Shown here in pieces: positions 25,399 through 33,952 of a stretch of 64,000 nt of DNA. A model generated the notes under the pieces. That model was not told the DNA's origin. It saw nothing but the letters and a program-made list of their open reading frames with translations, and made no database searches. The DNA comes from Xylophilus ampelinus. Its GTDB lineage: Bacteria; Pseudomonadota; Gammaproteobacteria; Burkholderiales; Burkholderiaceae_C. Each line of letters opens with the position of its first letter. Positions within the stretch are counted from its first letter, which is position 1. The DNA is taken from the NCBI RefSeq assembly GCF_901875635.1, contig NZ_CABFMN010000033.1, positions 1-64,000 of the forward strand, written 5' to 3'. Position numbers and translations under genes: made by a program.

Positions 25399-26082
25399 AT
25401 GAACAAGCTGTTGACCACGATGTTTGCCCTCGCTGTCGCTTCCGTGACGGCTTCCGTTCAGGCCCAGAAGGTGACGCCGAACGCCGAGAACGGCGGCAAG
25501 AAGGTCGCCATGTGCGTGGGCTGCCACGGCATCGTGGGCTACCAGGCCAGCTTCCCCGAGATCCACAAGGTGCCCAAGATCGCGGGCCAGAGCGCCTCGT
25601 ACATCACCGCCGCGCTCACGGCGTACAAGGGTGGCGACCGCAAGCACCCCACCATGCGTGCCATCGCCGACACGCTCACCGAACAGGACATCGCCGACCT
25701 CGCGGCCTACTACAGCACGCTGGGCCTGGCCGAGGGCGACGCACCGCCGGCCGCCGTGGCCAAGCAGCCGAGCGAGAAGGTGCAGGCGCTCATCGCCCGC
25801 AACGCCGACAACAACTGCACCAAGTGCCACGGCGCCAACTTCAACACCCCCAACGACGGCACCGTGCCCAAGCTGGCCGGCCAGTACGCCGACTACCTCT
25901 TCGTCGCACTCAAGGCCTACAAGGCGGGCAGCCATCCGATGGTCGGCCGCTCCAACGCCGTCATGGGCACGCAGGTCAAGCCCTTCAGCAACGCCGAGCT
26001 GAAGGAGCTGGCCAGCTATATCAGCACGCTGCCCGGCGAGCTGAAGACGGTGCCCGAATCGCGCCTGCACCACAGCAAGTAA
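25399..26082 (+). CDS. Periplasmic dihaem cytochrome c (c4-like)
   Basis: 227 aa. Signal peptide MNKLLTTMFALAVASVTASV with cleavage after AQA. Two class I haem modules: CVGCH (Cys39, Cys42, His43) and CTKCH (Cys140, Cys143, His144), each followed by likely distal Met ligands (HPTMRAIAD and HPMVGRSNAVMG). Cytochromes c4 carry electrons to terminal oxidases or between periplasmic partners. Single gene with a TATAAT upstream and an intrinsic terminator 44 bp downstream. Divergent from the moxR operon; a functional link to that operon is not established. Confidence 0.92.
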   Translation: MNKLLTTMFALAVASVTASVQAQKVTPNAENGGKKVAMCVGCHGIVGYQASFPEIHKVPKIAGQSASYITAALTAYKGGDRKHPTMRAIADTLTEQDIADLAAYYSTLGLAEGDAPPAAVAKQPSEKVQALIARNADNNCTKCHGANFNTPNDGTVPKLAGQYADYLFVALKAYKAGSHPMVGRSNAVMGTQVKPFSNAELKELASYISTLPGELKTVPESRLHHSK

Positions 26083-26125
26083 GGGCCTTGCGCGCAGGCT
26101 CCCTGCGCTGCCCCCGGGCCATCCG

Positions 26126-26158
26126 ATGCCTGCCGGCTCAAGCCTGCAGGCATTTTTT
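26126..26158. terminator. Intrinsic terminator after cytochrome c
   Basis: ATGCCTGC (26126-26133) pairs with GCAGGCAT (26146-26153) and is followed by six T residues. The T-run is on the plus strand, terminating the cytochrome gene; the opposing aldo/keto reductase gene ends just beyond. Confidence 0.85.
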
Positions 26159-26172
26159 CTGGGTGCGACGGA

Positions 26173-27183
26173 TCAGCCGGCGGCGAACTCCTCGGTGTCC
26201 ACTTCTTGCGTGGCCTGCGCCGGATAGCGCGGGCCGCTCACGGTGCGCTGGTTGATCAACTCTCCGGCGCGGACGATGACGTCGGCGGGCAGCGGAAGGT
26301 CAGCGGCCGCCAGGTCCTCGTGCAGGTGGTCGACGCTCGTGGTGCCGGGGATGGGCACGATGTCCTCGCCCTGTGCCAGCAGCCACGCCAGCGCCAGCTG
26401 CGCGGGCGTGCAGCCGGCTTCTCGGGCCAGGGCCTCGAAGGCCGGCAGCAGGGCCAGGTTGCGCGGGTAGTGCTCGGCCGAGAAGCGCGGCATCGGGCGC
26501 CGGATGTCCTTCGCGTCGAGGCCGCTCACGTCGGTGAAGCGGCCGGTGAGAAAGGCGCGGGCCAGCGGACTGAAAGCGACGAAGGCGGCGCCGATCTCGC
26601 GGCAGGCGGCCAGCACGGCGATCTCGGGGTTGCGCGTCCAGAGCGAATACTCGGTCTGCACCGCGGCGATGGGATGCACCGCATGCGCCTTGCGCAGCGT
26701 GGCGGCCGAGACCTCCGACAAGCCGATGGCGCGCACCTTGCCGGACTCGACCAGTCGCGACAGCTCGCCCACCGAGTCTTCGATCGGCACCTGCTTGTCC
26801 CAGCGGTGGAGGTAGTAGAGGTCGATCACGTCGGTGCGCAGGCGCCGCAGGCTGTCCTCGCAGTTGCGTCGCAAGGTGGCGGGGCGGCCGTCGATCACGC
26901 GGCGCGTCACGCCGTCGTCGCCCTTCACGCCGGCCATGCCGCCCTTGCTGCACAGGGTGATCTTCTGGCGGTGCGGCGCGAGCACGCGGCCCACCAGCTC
27001 CTCGTTGGCGCCGAAGCCGTAGAGCGCGGCCGTGTCGAACAGGGTGACGCCGGCGTCCAGCGCGGCCAGCAGCACCCGCTCGCCCTGCTCGGGCGAGGGC
27101 GGGGTGCCGTAGGCATGGCTCAGGTTCATGCAGCCCAGCCCGATGGCCGAGACCTCAAGGTTCGCGATTCGTCGTGTGTGCAT
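26173..27183 (-). CDS. Aldo/keto reductase
   Basis: 336 aa (beta/alpha)8 NADPH-dependent oxidoreductase. The catalytic tetrad is visible: Asp in GVTLFDTAALYGFG, the Tyr in the same motif, Lys in ITLCSKGG, His in YYLHRWD. The C-terminal cofactor-binding signature is IVPIPGTTSVDHLHEDL. Resembles the AKR13/YakC-type branch with broad aldehyde/ketone substrates; the physiological substrate is unknown. Its first 29 bp overlap the end of the 174-aa gene upstream, so it is the last gene of that operon. Confidence 0.93.
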   Translation of the reverse strand: MHTRRIANLEVSAIGLGCMNLSHAYGTPPSPEQGERVLLAALDAGVTLFDTAALYGFGANEELVGRVLAPHRQKITLCSKGGMAGVKGDDGVTRRVIDGRPATLRRNCEDSLRRLRTDVIDLYYLHRWDKQVPIEDSVGELSRLVESGKVRAIGLSEVSAATLRKAHAVHPIAAVQTEYSLWTRNPEIAVLAACREIGAAFVAFSPLARAFLTGRFTDVSGLDAKDIRRPMPRFSAEHYPRNLALLPAFEALAREAGCTPAQLALAWLLAQGEDIVPIPGTTSVDHLHEDLAAADLPLPADVIVRAGELINQRTVSGPRYPAQATQEVDTEEFAAG

Positions 27184-27679
27184 GGGCAGAGCTTAGTCGC
27201 GGTTGGAAGGTCGGCAACGGTGCTCGGACTCTCTGCCAGGCCAGGTGGCGCCAGGACGGTGTGCCGTAGCCGGCCACCAGGTCGTGGTCGATGGCCCGCC
27301 AGGCCACATCGGCCGCGTCGAGTCCCATCGCCTCGATGAAGGGTGCGTCCACGATGAAGCACTGGCGCCGGTACGGCAGCAGGAAGCCGCCGCGCCGCGA
27401 GGCGAACACCTGCCGCGCGTCTTCGTGGCGGGCGAACCATGCATGCGGCAGCAGGCCCGTGCGGGGCACATGCCAGAAGTCGCCCATGTCCTCGTCCAGC
27501 GCTGCCGTGCCGCCCAGCACGCGACGGGCGTGATCCCAGTGCAGGAAGCCGAGCTCGCGGGCCACCGCCTGCAGGTGATCGCCCAGGGACCGCGTGTCGG
27601 CTTGGCCCTCGCGGCGGGCGCGGTTGAGCCGCACGCGGGCGCGCACCTTGAGTTCTTCCGCGGGTGCGGGGCCGCTCAT
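27155..27679 (-). CDS. Conserved hypothetical protein, partner of the GIY-YIG/MarR-like genes
   Basis: 174 aa, soluble. The N-terminal third is basic and helical (KVRARVRLNRARREGQADTR, then LGFLHWDHARRVLGG); the middle has DMGDFWHVPRTGLLPHAWFA and FLLPYRRQCFIVDAPFIEAM. I do not recognise a fold or active site, although I recall similar proteins beside GIY-YIG genes in proteobacteria. ATGA overlap (27676-27679) with the upstream MarR-like gene shows translational coupling. Confidence 0.75.
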   Translation of the reverse strand: MSGPAPAEELKVRARVRLNRARREGQADTRSLGDHLQAVARELGFLHWDHARRVLGGTAALDEDMGDFWHVPRTGLLPHAWFARHEDARQVFASRRGGFLLPYRRQCFIVDAPFIEAMGLDAADVAWRAIDHDLVAGYGTPSWRHLAWQRVRAPLPTFQPRLSSAHAHTTNREP

Positions 27680-28131
27680 CGCGCGTGGACCTCCGGTGTC
27701 GCGTGGCCCGTTTCGGTCGCCACGGCGCCGAGCTGCGACAGCAGGACGTCGCAGGCGTCACCGTCGAGGCGCAGCGCGCTCCAAGCCTTGCCACAGACCG
27801 CGCCGACCGTCTGCGAGGCTTCGGCATGCAGCTGCCGGCCAGCGGCCCGCACCTGCACGGCGCCGGTCTCGCGGGCGAGCAGCCCGGTCTTTTCCAGTGG
27901 CAACAGCTGGCGCACGAGGGCCGAGGGCGGACAGTGAAGCAGCTTCGCCAAAGCCAGGGTGGCGAGACGGCCGTGCGGCGCCTGCGCCAACGCGTCCAGC
28001 AGCAGGAAGTCCGCCTGTCCGATGCCATGCCACATGCCCAGATGCTCTTCCAAGCGCTGTTGCTGGCGCGCGTGGCTGTGGGCCAGTGAGAGGCCCAGGC
28101 GCAACGCCTGCGCGTCGGTCAGCCGGTTCAT
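27676..28131 (-). CDS. MarR-like winged-helix protein
   Basis: 151 aa from ATG 28131 (MNRLTDAQALRLGLSLAHSH). A central winged-helix-like region, GIGQADFLLLDALAQAPHGR and then LATLALAKLLHCPPSALVRQ, has MarR layout: helix, wing (EKTGLLARETGAVQVRAAGR) and a C-terminal dimerisation helix. The wing is short and basic residues are few, so DNA binding is inferred, not shown. Overlaps its neighbours by 4 bp on both sides (28128-28131 and 27676-27679), so it is made together with the GIY-YIG protein and the unknown protein. Confidence 0.7.
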   Translation of the reverse strand: MNRLTDAQALRLGLSLAHSHARQQQRLEEHLGMWHGIGQADFLLLDALAQAPHGRLATLALAKLLHCPPSALVRQLLPLEKTGLLARETGAVQVRAAGRQLHAEASQTVGAVCGKAWSALRLDGDACDVLLSQLGAVATETGHATPEVHAR

Positions 28132-28508
28132 GCCGCGCCCCCTTCCTGCGCAGGCACCAAGCTGGCGGCGGGCAGCAGTTCTTCCTGCCACAGTGCCAGC
28201 AGCGAGGCCAGCTCGGCGTCGTAGTCGAAGGCAGGATCGTCCCGCTCCTGCACGCGATCGATCACCTCGAAGCGGAAGGCCTCCGCGCCGTGCGTGCGCC
28301 AGGCCAGCTGCAACGCCTTGTCGCGGTGGGCGCCGCGCACGAGTTCGAAGCGCAGGCGGTTGAGCGTGCCTTCTGCATTGCGGCTGCTGCCCAGGCGGAG
28401 CAGGGCGGCCGCATCGCAGCGCAGGGCGTAGATGCCCATGCACGGAAAAGCCTGCTTGTACTGGCGCGCGAGCGCTCGGCGCGCCTGGGCGGAAAGGATG
28501 GGGAACAT
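28128..28508 (-). CDS. GIY-YIG family protein
   Basis: 126 aa from ATG 28508 (MFPILSAQARRALARQYKQA). GIY appears in MGIYALRCDAAALLRLGSSR, where the YIG strand is degraded to RLGSS, followed by the conserved Arg/His helix LNRLRFELVRGAHRDKALQL and the Glu-containing FRFEVIDRV. Residues match the short, single-domain GIY-YIG proteins of unknown function rather than UvrC or homing nucleases; nuclease activity is uncertain. First gene of a four-gene overlapping operon. Confidence 0.75.
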   Translation of the reverse strand: MFPILSAQARRALARQYKQAFPCMGIYALRCDAAALLRLGSSRNAEGTLNRLRFELVRGAHRDKALQLAWRTHGAEAFRFEVIDRVQERDDPAFDYDAELASLLALWQEELLPAASLVPAQEGGAA

Positions 28509-28662
28509 GGCAGAACTCCAGGTGTTCGTCGGCGAGCCGGTCCCGCATGGGGCTCGAACGAAGACCGCAGTCTGTCCACGGAAGAAAGGTCGGGAGGGTG
28601 AGTGCCTCTTGAGCGGGTAGGCGCCCCTCAGCACCTGCCCGAATTTTACCCGGGTTATTCAT

Positions 28663-28682
28663 GCCGGATCAAGCGATCCGGC
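28663..28682. other. Perfect 8-bp hairpin after the lig operon
   Basis: GCCGGATC-AAGC-GATCCGGC, 14 bp downstream of the ligC stop in the direction of transcription. There is no U-tract, so it is not a classical intrinsic terminator; it may protect the 3' end of the lig transcript or act with Rho. Confidence 0.5.
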
Positions 28683-28695
28683 GCTGGGCACAGGC

Positions 28696-29664
28696 TCAGG
28701 CGTTCAACTGCTGCTCGAGCTGGTGCAGCACCTGGTAGCAGGGCAGCACCTGCGCAATGCTGCTGTTGGGCTCGCGGCCTTCCTTGATCGCGGCGAAGAA
28801 CTCGCGGTCCTGCAACTCGATGCCGTTCATGGACACGTCGACCTGGCTGACGTCCACCGGCGTCTCGGGGCCCTTGCTGTGCGTCTGCACCAGGTCGTCG
28901 TAGCGCGCGATGTACGTCGCGGTGTCGCCGATGTAGCGGAAGAAGGTGCCCAGCGGCCCGTCGTTGTTGAACGAGAGGCTCAGCGTGCAGATGGCGCCGT
29001 TGGCCGCCTGCAGCTGGATGCTCATGTCCATCGCGATGCCCAGGTCCTTGTGAATCGGTCCCTGGATGGCGTTGGCCTTCACGATCGGGCTGCCGGCCTG
29101 GTAGGCGAACAGGTCCACGGTGTGGGCGGCGTGGTGCCACAGCAGGTGGTCGGTCCAGCTGCGCGGCTGGCCCAGCGCATTCATGTTCGTGCGGCGGAAG
29201 AAGTACGTCTGCACGTCCATCTGCTGGATGTTGAATTCGCCGGCCGCGATCTTCTTGTGCACGTACTGGTGGCTGGGGTTGAAGCGGCGGGTGTGGCCGA
29301 CCATCGCGACCTTGCCGGTCTTCTTCTGCAGCGCCAGCACCTCCTCGCCTTCCTTGAGCACGTCGCACAGCGGGATCTCGACCTGCACGTGCTTGCCGGC
29401 TTCCAGGCAGGCCTTGGTCTGGGCCGCGTGCATCTGCGTCGGCGTGCACAGGATGACGGCGTCGACCTCGGGCAGCGCCAGGCTGTCGGCCAGGTCGGTG
29501 CTCACGTGCTTGATGCCGTACTGCTCGGCGATCTCGCGCGTCTTGTCCAGGTCGCGGCTGACGAGCGAGACGACTTCGACGCCGTCGATGTTCTTGATGC
29601 CGTCCAGGTGCTTGATGCCGAAGGCGCCGGCGCCGGCGAGTGCGACTTTGATGGTGTTGCTCAT
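28696..29664 (-). CDS. ligC: 4-carboxy-2-hydroxymuconate-6-semialdehyde dehydrogenase (LigC/PmdC)
   Basis: Oxidises the hemiacetal form of the protocatechuate ring-cleavage product to 2-pyrone-4,6-dicarboxylate with NAD(P)+. Gfo/Idh/MocA fold, 322 aa from ATG 29664: Rossmann motif VALAGAGAFGIKHLDGI, CTPTQMHAAQTKACLEAGKH, EIPLCD in place of the usual EKPLA, and the LigC-type YFFRRTNMNALGQPRSWTDH. Last gene of the minus-strand lig operon, directly behind ligB. The in-frame extension to 29730 overlaps a repeat and was rejected. Confidence 0.95.
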   Translation of the reverse strand: MSNTIKVALAGAGAFGIKHLDGIKNIDGVEVVSLVSRDLDKTREIAEQYGIKHVSTDLADSLALPEVDAVILCTPTQMHAAQTKACLEAGKHVQVEIPLCDVLKEGEEVLALQKKTGKVAMVGHTRRFNPSHQYVHKKIAAGEFNIQQMDVQTYFFRRTNMNALGQPRSWTDHLLWHHAAHTVDLFAYQAGSPIVKANAIQGPIHKDLGIAMDMSIQLQAANGAICTLSLSFNNDGPLGTFFRYIGDTATYIARYDDLVQTHSKGPETPVDVSQVDVSMNGIELQDREFFAAIKEGREPNSSIAQVLPCYQVLHQLEQQLNA

Positions 29665-29677
29665 TGAATGCTCCTGA

Positions 29678-29708
29678 TTTGATAGCTGCATGCGCAGGCG
29701 GGGCGGGC
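29678..29708. repeat. Weak copy of the AGCTAT/GCGC repeat between ligB and ligC
   Basis: TTTGATAGCTGCATGCGCAG followed by GCGGGGCGGGCGC resembles the left flank and half-core of the hairpin repeats; shorter and less certain than the others. Confidence 0.35.
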
Positions 29709-29710
29709 GC

Positions 29711-30586
<876 letters not shown>

Positions 30587-30618
30587 TCAAGCCTCCTGAG
30601 GGATGCGGGGGCACATGG

Positions 30619-31062
30619 TCATGCCGCCTTGGTGGGATGGTGGGCGCCCTGCGGCTGGTTCTGCGCCTGCGCGTCGCCGTCTTCGCCCACGTAGCGGTTG
30701 CCGTCCACGCGGCGGCCGCCCTTGATCATCATGTTGCGGTATTCCTCCTCGGTCATGCCGGTCATCGAGCCCGCCATCTGCTGGAAGCTCTTGCCGTCGG
30801 TGGCACCGATCTTCGCCAGGAAGTAGATGTTGCCGCCGGTGCGCATGCACCAGTTGAGGTCGCGCGCGAGCACGGCCTGCTTCTGCTCCTCGGTCATCGG
30901 CCACTCGTCGAGGTAGGCACGCTCGTCGGCCTTGAAGCGCTCGCGGTTCTCGGCCTTCATCAGGCTCATGCAGAACTGGTTGAGCCAGTAGCCTTTGCGG
31001 CTCTGCTCGGCGTCGAAGATGATCGTGCCGGGCACGTCCAGGTAGGGTTTGTCGAGGGCCAT
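30619..31062 (-). CDS. ligA: Protocatechuate 4,5-dioxygenase alpha subunit
   Basis: 147 aa all-helical small subunit that caps the LigB active site. Conserved segments: GYWLNQFCMSLMKAENRERF, then EQKQAVLARDLNWCMRTGGN and GGSMTGMTEEEYRNMMIKGG, as in LigA/PmdA. C-terminal tail (AQAQNQPQGAHHPTKAA) is variable in the family. Preceded by a 75-bp intra-operon element and an AAGGAT ribosome-binding site. Confidence 0.96.
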   Translation of the reverse strand: MALDKPYLDVPGTIIFDAEQSRKGYWLNQFCMSLMKAENRERFKADERAYLDEWPMTEEQKQAVLARDLNWCMRTGGNIYFLAKIGATDGKSFQQMAGSMTGMTEEEYRNMMIKGGRRVDGNRYVGEDGDAQAQNQPQGAHHPTKAA

Positions 31063-31081
31063 GGTGGATCCTTACTGATGA

Positions 31082-31160
31082 ATCGCCGCCGGGCCGCCCC
31101 AAGGCGATTCGCGCCCCCGCGGGGGGCAGCGACCCGCGAAGCGGCGGAGCGTGGGGGTCA
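31082..31160 (-). repeat. About 75-bp intra-operon element, copy 3 (ligI-ligA)
   Basis: On the minus strand it begins at the ligI stop codon (TGACCCCCACGCTCCGCCGC), contains the palindrome GCCCCCCGCGGGGGC and ends CTTGGGGCGGCCCGGCG, 20 bp before the ligA start. Same position and orientation relative to genes as the copies in the pyr operon. Confidence 0.75.
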
Positions 31161-32090
31161 TTGTTCTTCGGGCCAGTAGAGCTTCATGGGGTTGTCGACC
31201 AGCAGCTTCTTCTGAAGTTCGGCGGTCGTCGCGATGTGCGGGATGAAGTCCACCAGCAGCCCGTCGTCGGGCATGTGGTCCTTGAGGTTCGGGTGCGGCC
31301 AGTCGGTGCCCCACAGCACGCGGTCGGGGAACTGCTCGACGATGCGGCGCGCGAAGGGCACGACGTCGCGGTAGGCGCTCTGCTCGCCGTCCAGCGCCTT
31401 GGGGCCGGCGACCGACAGGCGCTCGGGGCAGCTCACCTTGCTCCAGACGTTGCCGTGTTCGCGCATGAACTTCTCGAAGAGGGCGAACTCCGGCCCGTCC
31501 ACCGGTTGGGTCACGTCGGGGCGGCCCATGTGGTCCACCACCACCGTGGTCGGCAGCGCGGTGAAGAAGTCCCACAGCTCGGGCAGGTCCACGGCTTCGA
31601 AGTAGATGACGACATGCCAGCCCAGCTTGGCGATGCGGCCGGCGATCTCCATCAACTCGTCCTTGGGCGTGAAGTCCACCAGCCGCTTGACGAAGTTGAA
31701 GCGCACGCCGCGCACGCCGGCATCGTGCAGTTGCTGCAGTTCCTCGTCGCTGATGCTGCGCTTGACCGTCGCCACGCCGCGCGCCTTGCCGTTCGAGGAC
31801 TGCAGCGCATCGACCAGCGCGCGGTTGTCCGCGCCGTGGCAGGTGGCCTGCACGATCACGTTGCGCGCGAAGCCCAGGTGGTCGCGCAAGGCGAAGAGCT
31901 GGGCCTTGCCGGCGTCGCAGGGCGTGTACTTGCGCTCGGGCGCGTAGGGGAACTCGGCGCCCGGGCCGAACACGTGGCAGTGCGCATCGACGCTGCCGGC
32001 CGGCACCTGGAATTTGGGCTTGCTGGGCCCGGTGTACCAGTCCAGCCAGCCGGCGGTCTTCTCGAAGGGGCCGGAGGTGGGTTTGCTCAT
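31158..32090 (-). CDS. ligI: 2-pyrone-4,6-dicarboxylate hydrolase (LigI/PmdD)
   Basis: Amidohydrolase-superfamily enzyme that opens the pyrone to 4-oxalomesaconate. 310 aa. HxH in SVDAHCHVFGPG (His37, His39), VDHMGRPD and the late Asp in WGTDWPHPN, the residues used by LigI in catalysis (this branch needs no metal). Followed by the intra-operon element and ligA, preceded by a Bug-type receptor gene. Confidence 0.95.
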   Translation of the reverse strand: MSKPTSGPFEKTAGWLDWYTGPSKPKFQVPAGSVDAHCHVFGPGAEFPYAPERKYTPCDAGKAQLFALRDHLGFARNVIVQATCHGADNRALVDALQSSNGKARGVATVKRSISDEELQQLHDAGVRGVRFNFVKRLVDFTPKDELMEIAGRIAKLGWHVVIYFEAVDLPELWDFFTALPTTVVVDHMGRPDVTQPVDGPEFALFEKFMREHGNVWSKVSCPERLSVAGPKALDGEQSAYRDVVPFARRIVEQFPDRVLWGTDWPHPNLKDHMPDDGLLVDFIPHIATTAELQKKLLVDNPMKLYWPEEQ

Positions 32091-32118
32091 GGTGCTTCTC
32101 TCTTCCTGGACAGAGGGT

Positions 32119-33105
32119 TCAATCGGGTTGGATGTTGGCGTCGCGCACCAGCTTGGCGTAGCGCAGGCGCTCCTCGTGCAGCAGCCGGACCATCATGTCG
32201 CGGCTTCCCGGCATCGCCTCGCCGCCGACGGCGGACATGCGCTCGCGCACGTCGGGCAGCTTCAGCGCTTTCTGGATTTCGGCGTGCAGCCTCTCGACGA
32301 TGGGCATGGGCGTCTTCGCGGGCGCCATCACCGCGTACCAGACCGAGGACTCGAAGCCCTTGAAGCCGGATTCGGCGATGGTCGGCGCGTCAGGAAAGAT
32401 CGGCGAACGCTCCGGGCTGAGCACGGCCAGCACCTTCAGCCGGCCGCTGCCGACCAGGGGCTTGACCTCCAGCGCGTTCATCGCGATCAGCGGCACCTGG
32501 CCGCTGGCCACGTCGGTGACGGCCTGCGCACCCCCCTTGTAGGGCACGTGCATGAGGTCGATGCCGGCCGCGTGCGTGAACAGCTCGGCCGCCATGTGCG
32601 GCGTGGAACCGTTGCCCGGCGAGGCAAAGGAAATGCTGCCTGGTTTGGCCTTCGCGGCGGCGATCAGGTCGGCGATGTTGCGGTAGGGTACGTTCGCGTT
32701 CGCGGCGATCACCACCGGCACGCGGCCGACCAGCGACACCGCCACCAGATCGGTCTCGGCATCGAAAGGCTGCGGCTTGTACAGCGCCATGTTGGCGGCC
32801 AGGGCGTTGGCGGCCATCAGCAGCGTGTGGCCGTCGGGCTTGGCGCCGATGACGTATTTCACCGCGATGTTGGTTCCTGCACCGGGCCGGTTGTCGATGA
32901 TGATCGGCTGCCCCAGGCTCGCGCCCAGGGCCTGGCCCAGCGTGCGCGCAACCGCATCCACCGCGCCGCCGGCGGAGTAGCCGACCACCAGGTTGATCGG
33001 CCGGTCGGGGTACCCGGGCTGTGCCCAGGCTCCAGCTGAGGCCAGCGCGGTTGCACTGGCCGCGGCGGACAGCAGGTGGCGGCGAACGGGAGAGAAAGCG
33101 CGCAT
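32119..33105 (-). CDS. Bug family tripartite tricarboxylate transporter substrate-binding protein (in lig operon)
   Basis: Periplasmic solute receptor, 328 aa. Twin-Arg-like/Sec signal MRAFSPVRRHLLSAAASATA ending AGAWA-Q; then the family core YPDRPINLVVGYSAGGAVDA, GQPIIIDNRPGAGTNIA, KPDGHTLLMA and FASPGNGSTPHMAAELF. Bug proteins bind carboxylates and deliver them to TctA/TctB. No tctAB gene is adjacent; the nearest is at 52.5 kb. Position between ligK and ligI makes protocatechuate or a related aromatic acid the plausible ligand (inference). Confidence 0.92.
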   Translation of the reverse strand: MRAFSPVRRHLLSAAASATALASAGAWAQPGYPDRPINLVVGYSAGGAVDAVARTLGQALGASLGQPIIIDNRPGAGTNIAVKYVIGAKPDGHTLLMAANALAANMALYKPQPFDAETDLVAVSLVGRVPVVIAANANVPYRNIADLIAAAKAKPGSISFASPGNGSTPHMAAELFTHAAGIDLMHVPYKGGAQAVTDVASGQVPLIAMNALEVKPLVGSGRLKVLAVLSPERSPIFPDAPTIAESGFKGFESSVWYAVMAPAKTPMPIVERLHAEIQKALKLPDVRERMSAVGGEAMPGSRDMMVRLLHEERLRYAKLVRDANIQPD

Positions 33106-33131
33106 GGCGGCTCCTTGGTGGCGCTGGACGA

Positions 33132-33815
33132 TCAGTCGATGTAGCGCAGGCCCGCCTTCTCGAGCGGCTCGCGCATCTTGTAGTAGTCCAGGCCCAGCGT
33201 GCCGGCGGCGAAGATGTCGCGCTTGCCGCCTTCGTTGGCCTCGCGCTTGCGGGCGGCTTCCAGCGTCTTGGCCGCAATGCCGCGCGGCACGCAGACCACG
33301 CCGTCGTCGTCGGCCACGACCACGTCGCCCGGCGTGACGTAGGCGCCCGCGCAGACGATCGGGATGTTCACCGAGCCCGGCGTGGCCTTGATGGTGCCCT
33401 TGGACGACACGTAGCGGCTCCAGACCGGGAATTTCATCTCGCGCAGCACCTTGGTGTCGCGCACGCCGGCCTCGATGATCAGCGCGCGTGCGCCGCGGGC
33501 CTGGAAGCTGGTGGCCAGCAGGTCGCCGAAGTAGCCGTCGCTGCATTCCGCGGTGACGGTGGCGACCACGACGTCGCCGGGGCGGATCTGCTCGGCCGCC
33601 ACGTGCATCATCCAGTTGTCGCCAGGCTGCAGCAGCACGGTGACTGCCGTGCCGGAGACGGCCACGTCCTGCTGGATCGGGCGCATGTAGGGCTTCATGA
33701 GGCCGACGCGGCCCATGGCCTCGTGGACGGTGGCCGAGCCGAAGGCGGCCAGCGCGTCGGCCGTTTCGCGGTCGGTGCGCTCGATGTTGCGGTAGACGAC
33801 GCCGAGTTCGTACAT
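33132..33815 (-). CDS. ligK: 4-carboxy-4-hydroxy-2-oxoadipate aldolase / oxaloacetate decarboxylase (LigK/PmdF)
   Basis: Cleaves 4-carboxy-4-hydroxy-2-oxoadipate to pyruvate and oxaloacetate, the last step of the 4,5-cleavage pathway. RraA/HMG-aldolase fold, 227 aa: [40 protein letters not shown], then [20 protein letters not shown], the GVRDTK motif and [16 protein letters not shown]. Divalent-metal dependent in the family. Between ligJ and the Bug gene in the lig operon. Confidence 0.95.
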   Translation of the reverse strand: MYELGVVYRNIERTDRETADALAAFGSATVHEAMGRVGLMKPYMRPIQQDVAVSGTAVTVLLQPGDNWMMHVAAEQIRPGDVVVATVTAECSDGYFGDLLATSFQARGARALIIEAGVRDTKVLREMKFPVWSRYVSSKGTIKATPGSVNIPIVCAGAYVTPGDVVVADDDGVVCVPRGIAAKTLEAARKREANEGGKRDIFAAGTLGLDYYKMREPLEKAGLRYID

Positions 33816-33831
33816 ATAAGCCTTTCAACCC

Positions 33832-33912
33832 CCATGCCGCTTCGCGGCTCCCCCTTCTGCTTCGCGAAGGGGGAGCACCCAGCGGCCTGGCAAAGCCAGT
33901 TCCGCGGGTGCC
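33832..33912. repeat. Compound hairpin element between ligJ and ligK
   Basis: GCCGCTTCGCGGC, then CTCCCCCTTC (33848-33857) paired with GAAGGGGGAG (33866-33875), then GCACCC...GGGTGC enclosing CTGGC/GCCAG. Three nested or tandem hairpins fill most of the 137-bp gap between two operon genes. No other copy is visible in the window. Confidence 0.6.
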
Positions 33913-33952
33913 CTGGAAGTTAAGTCGTGGTTGGACAGTGGTGTGGAGGGAA

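Noticed and set aside
28663..28682. Intrinsic terminator after the lig operon
   Set aside because: The hairpin is perfect but lacks a T-tract on either strand, so I list it only as a hairpin.
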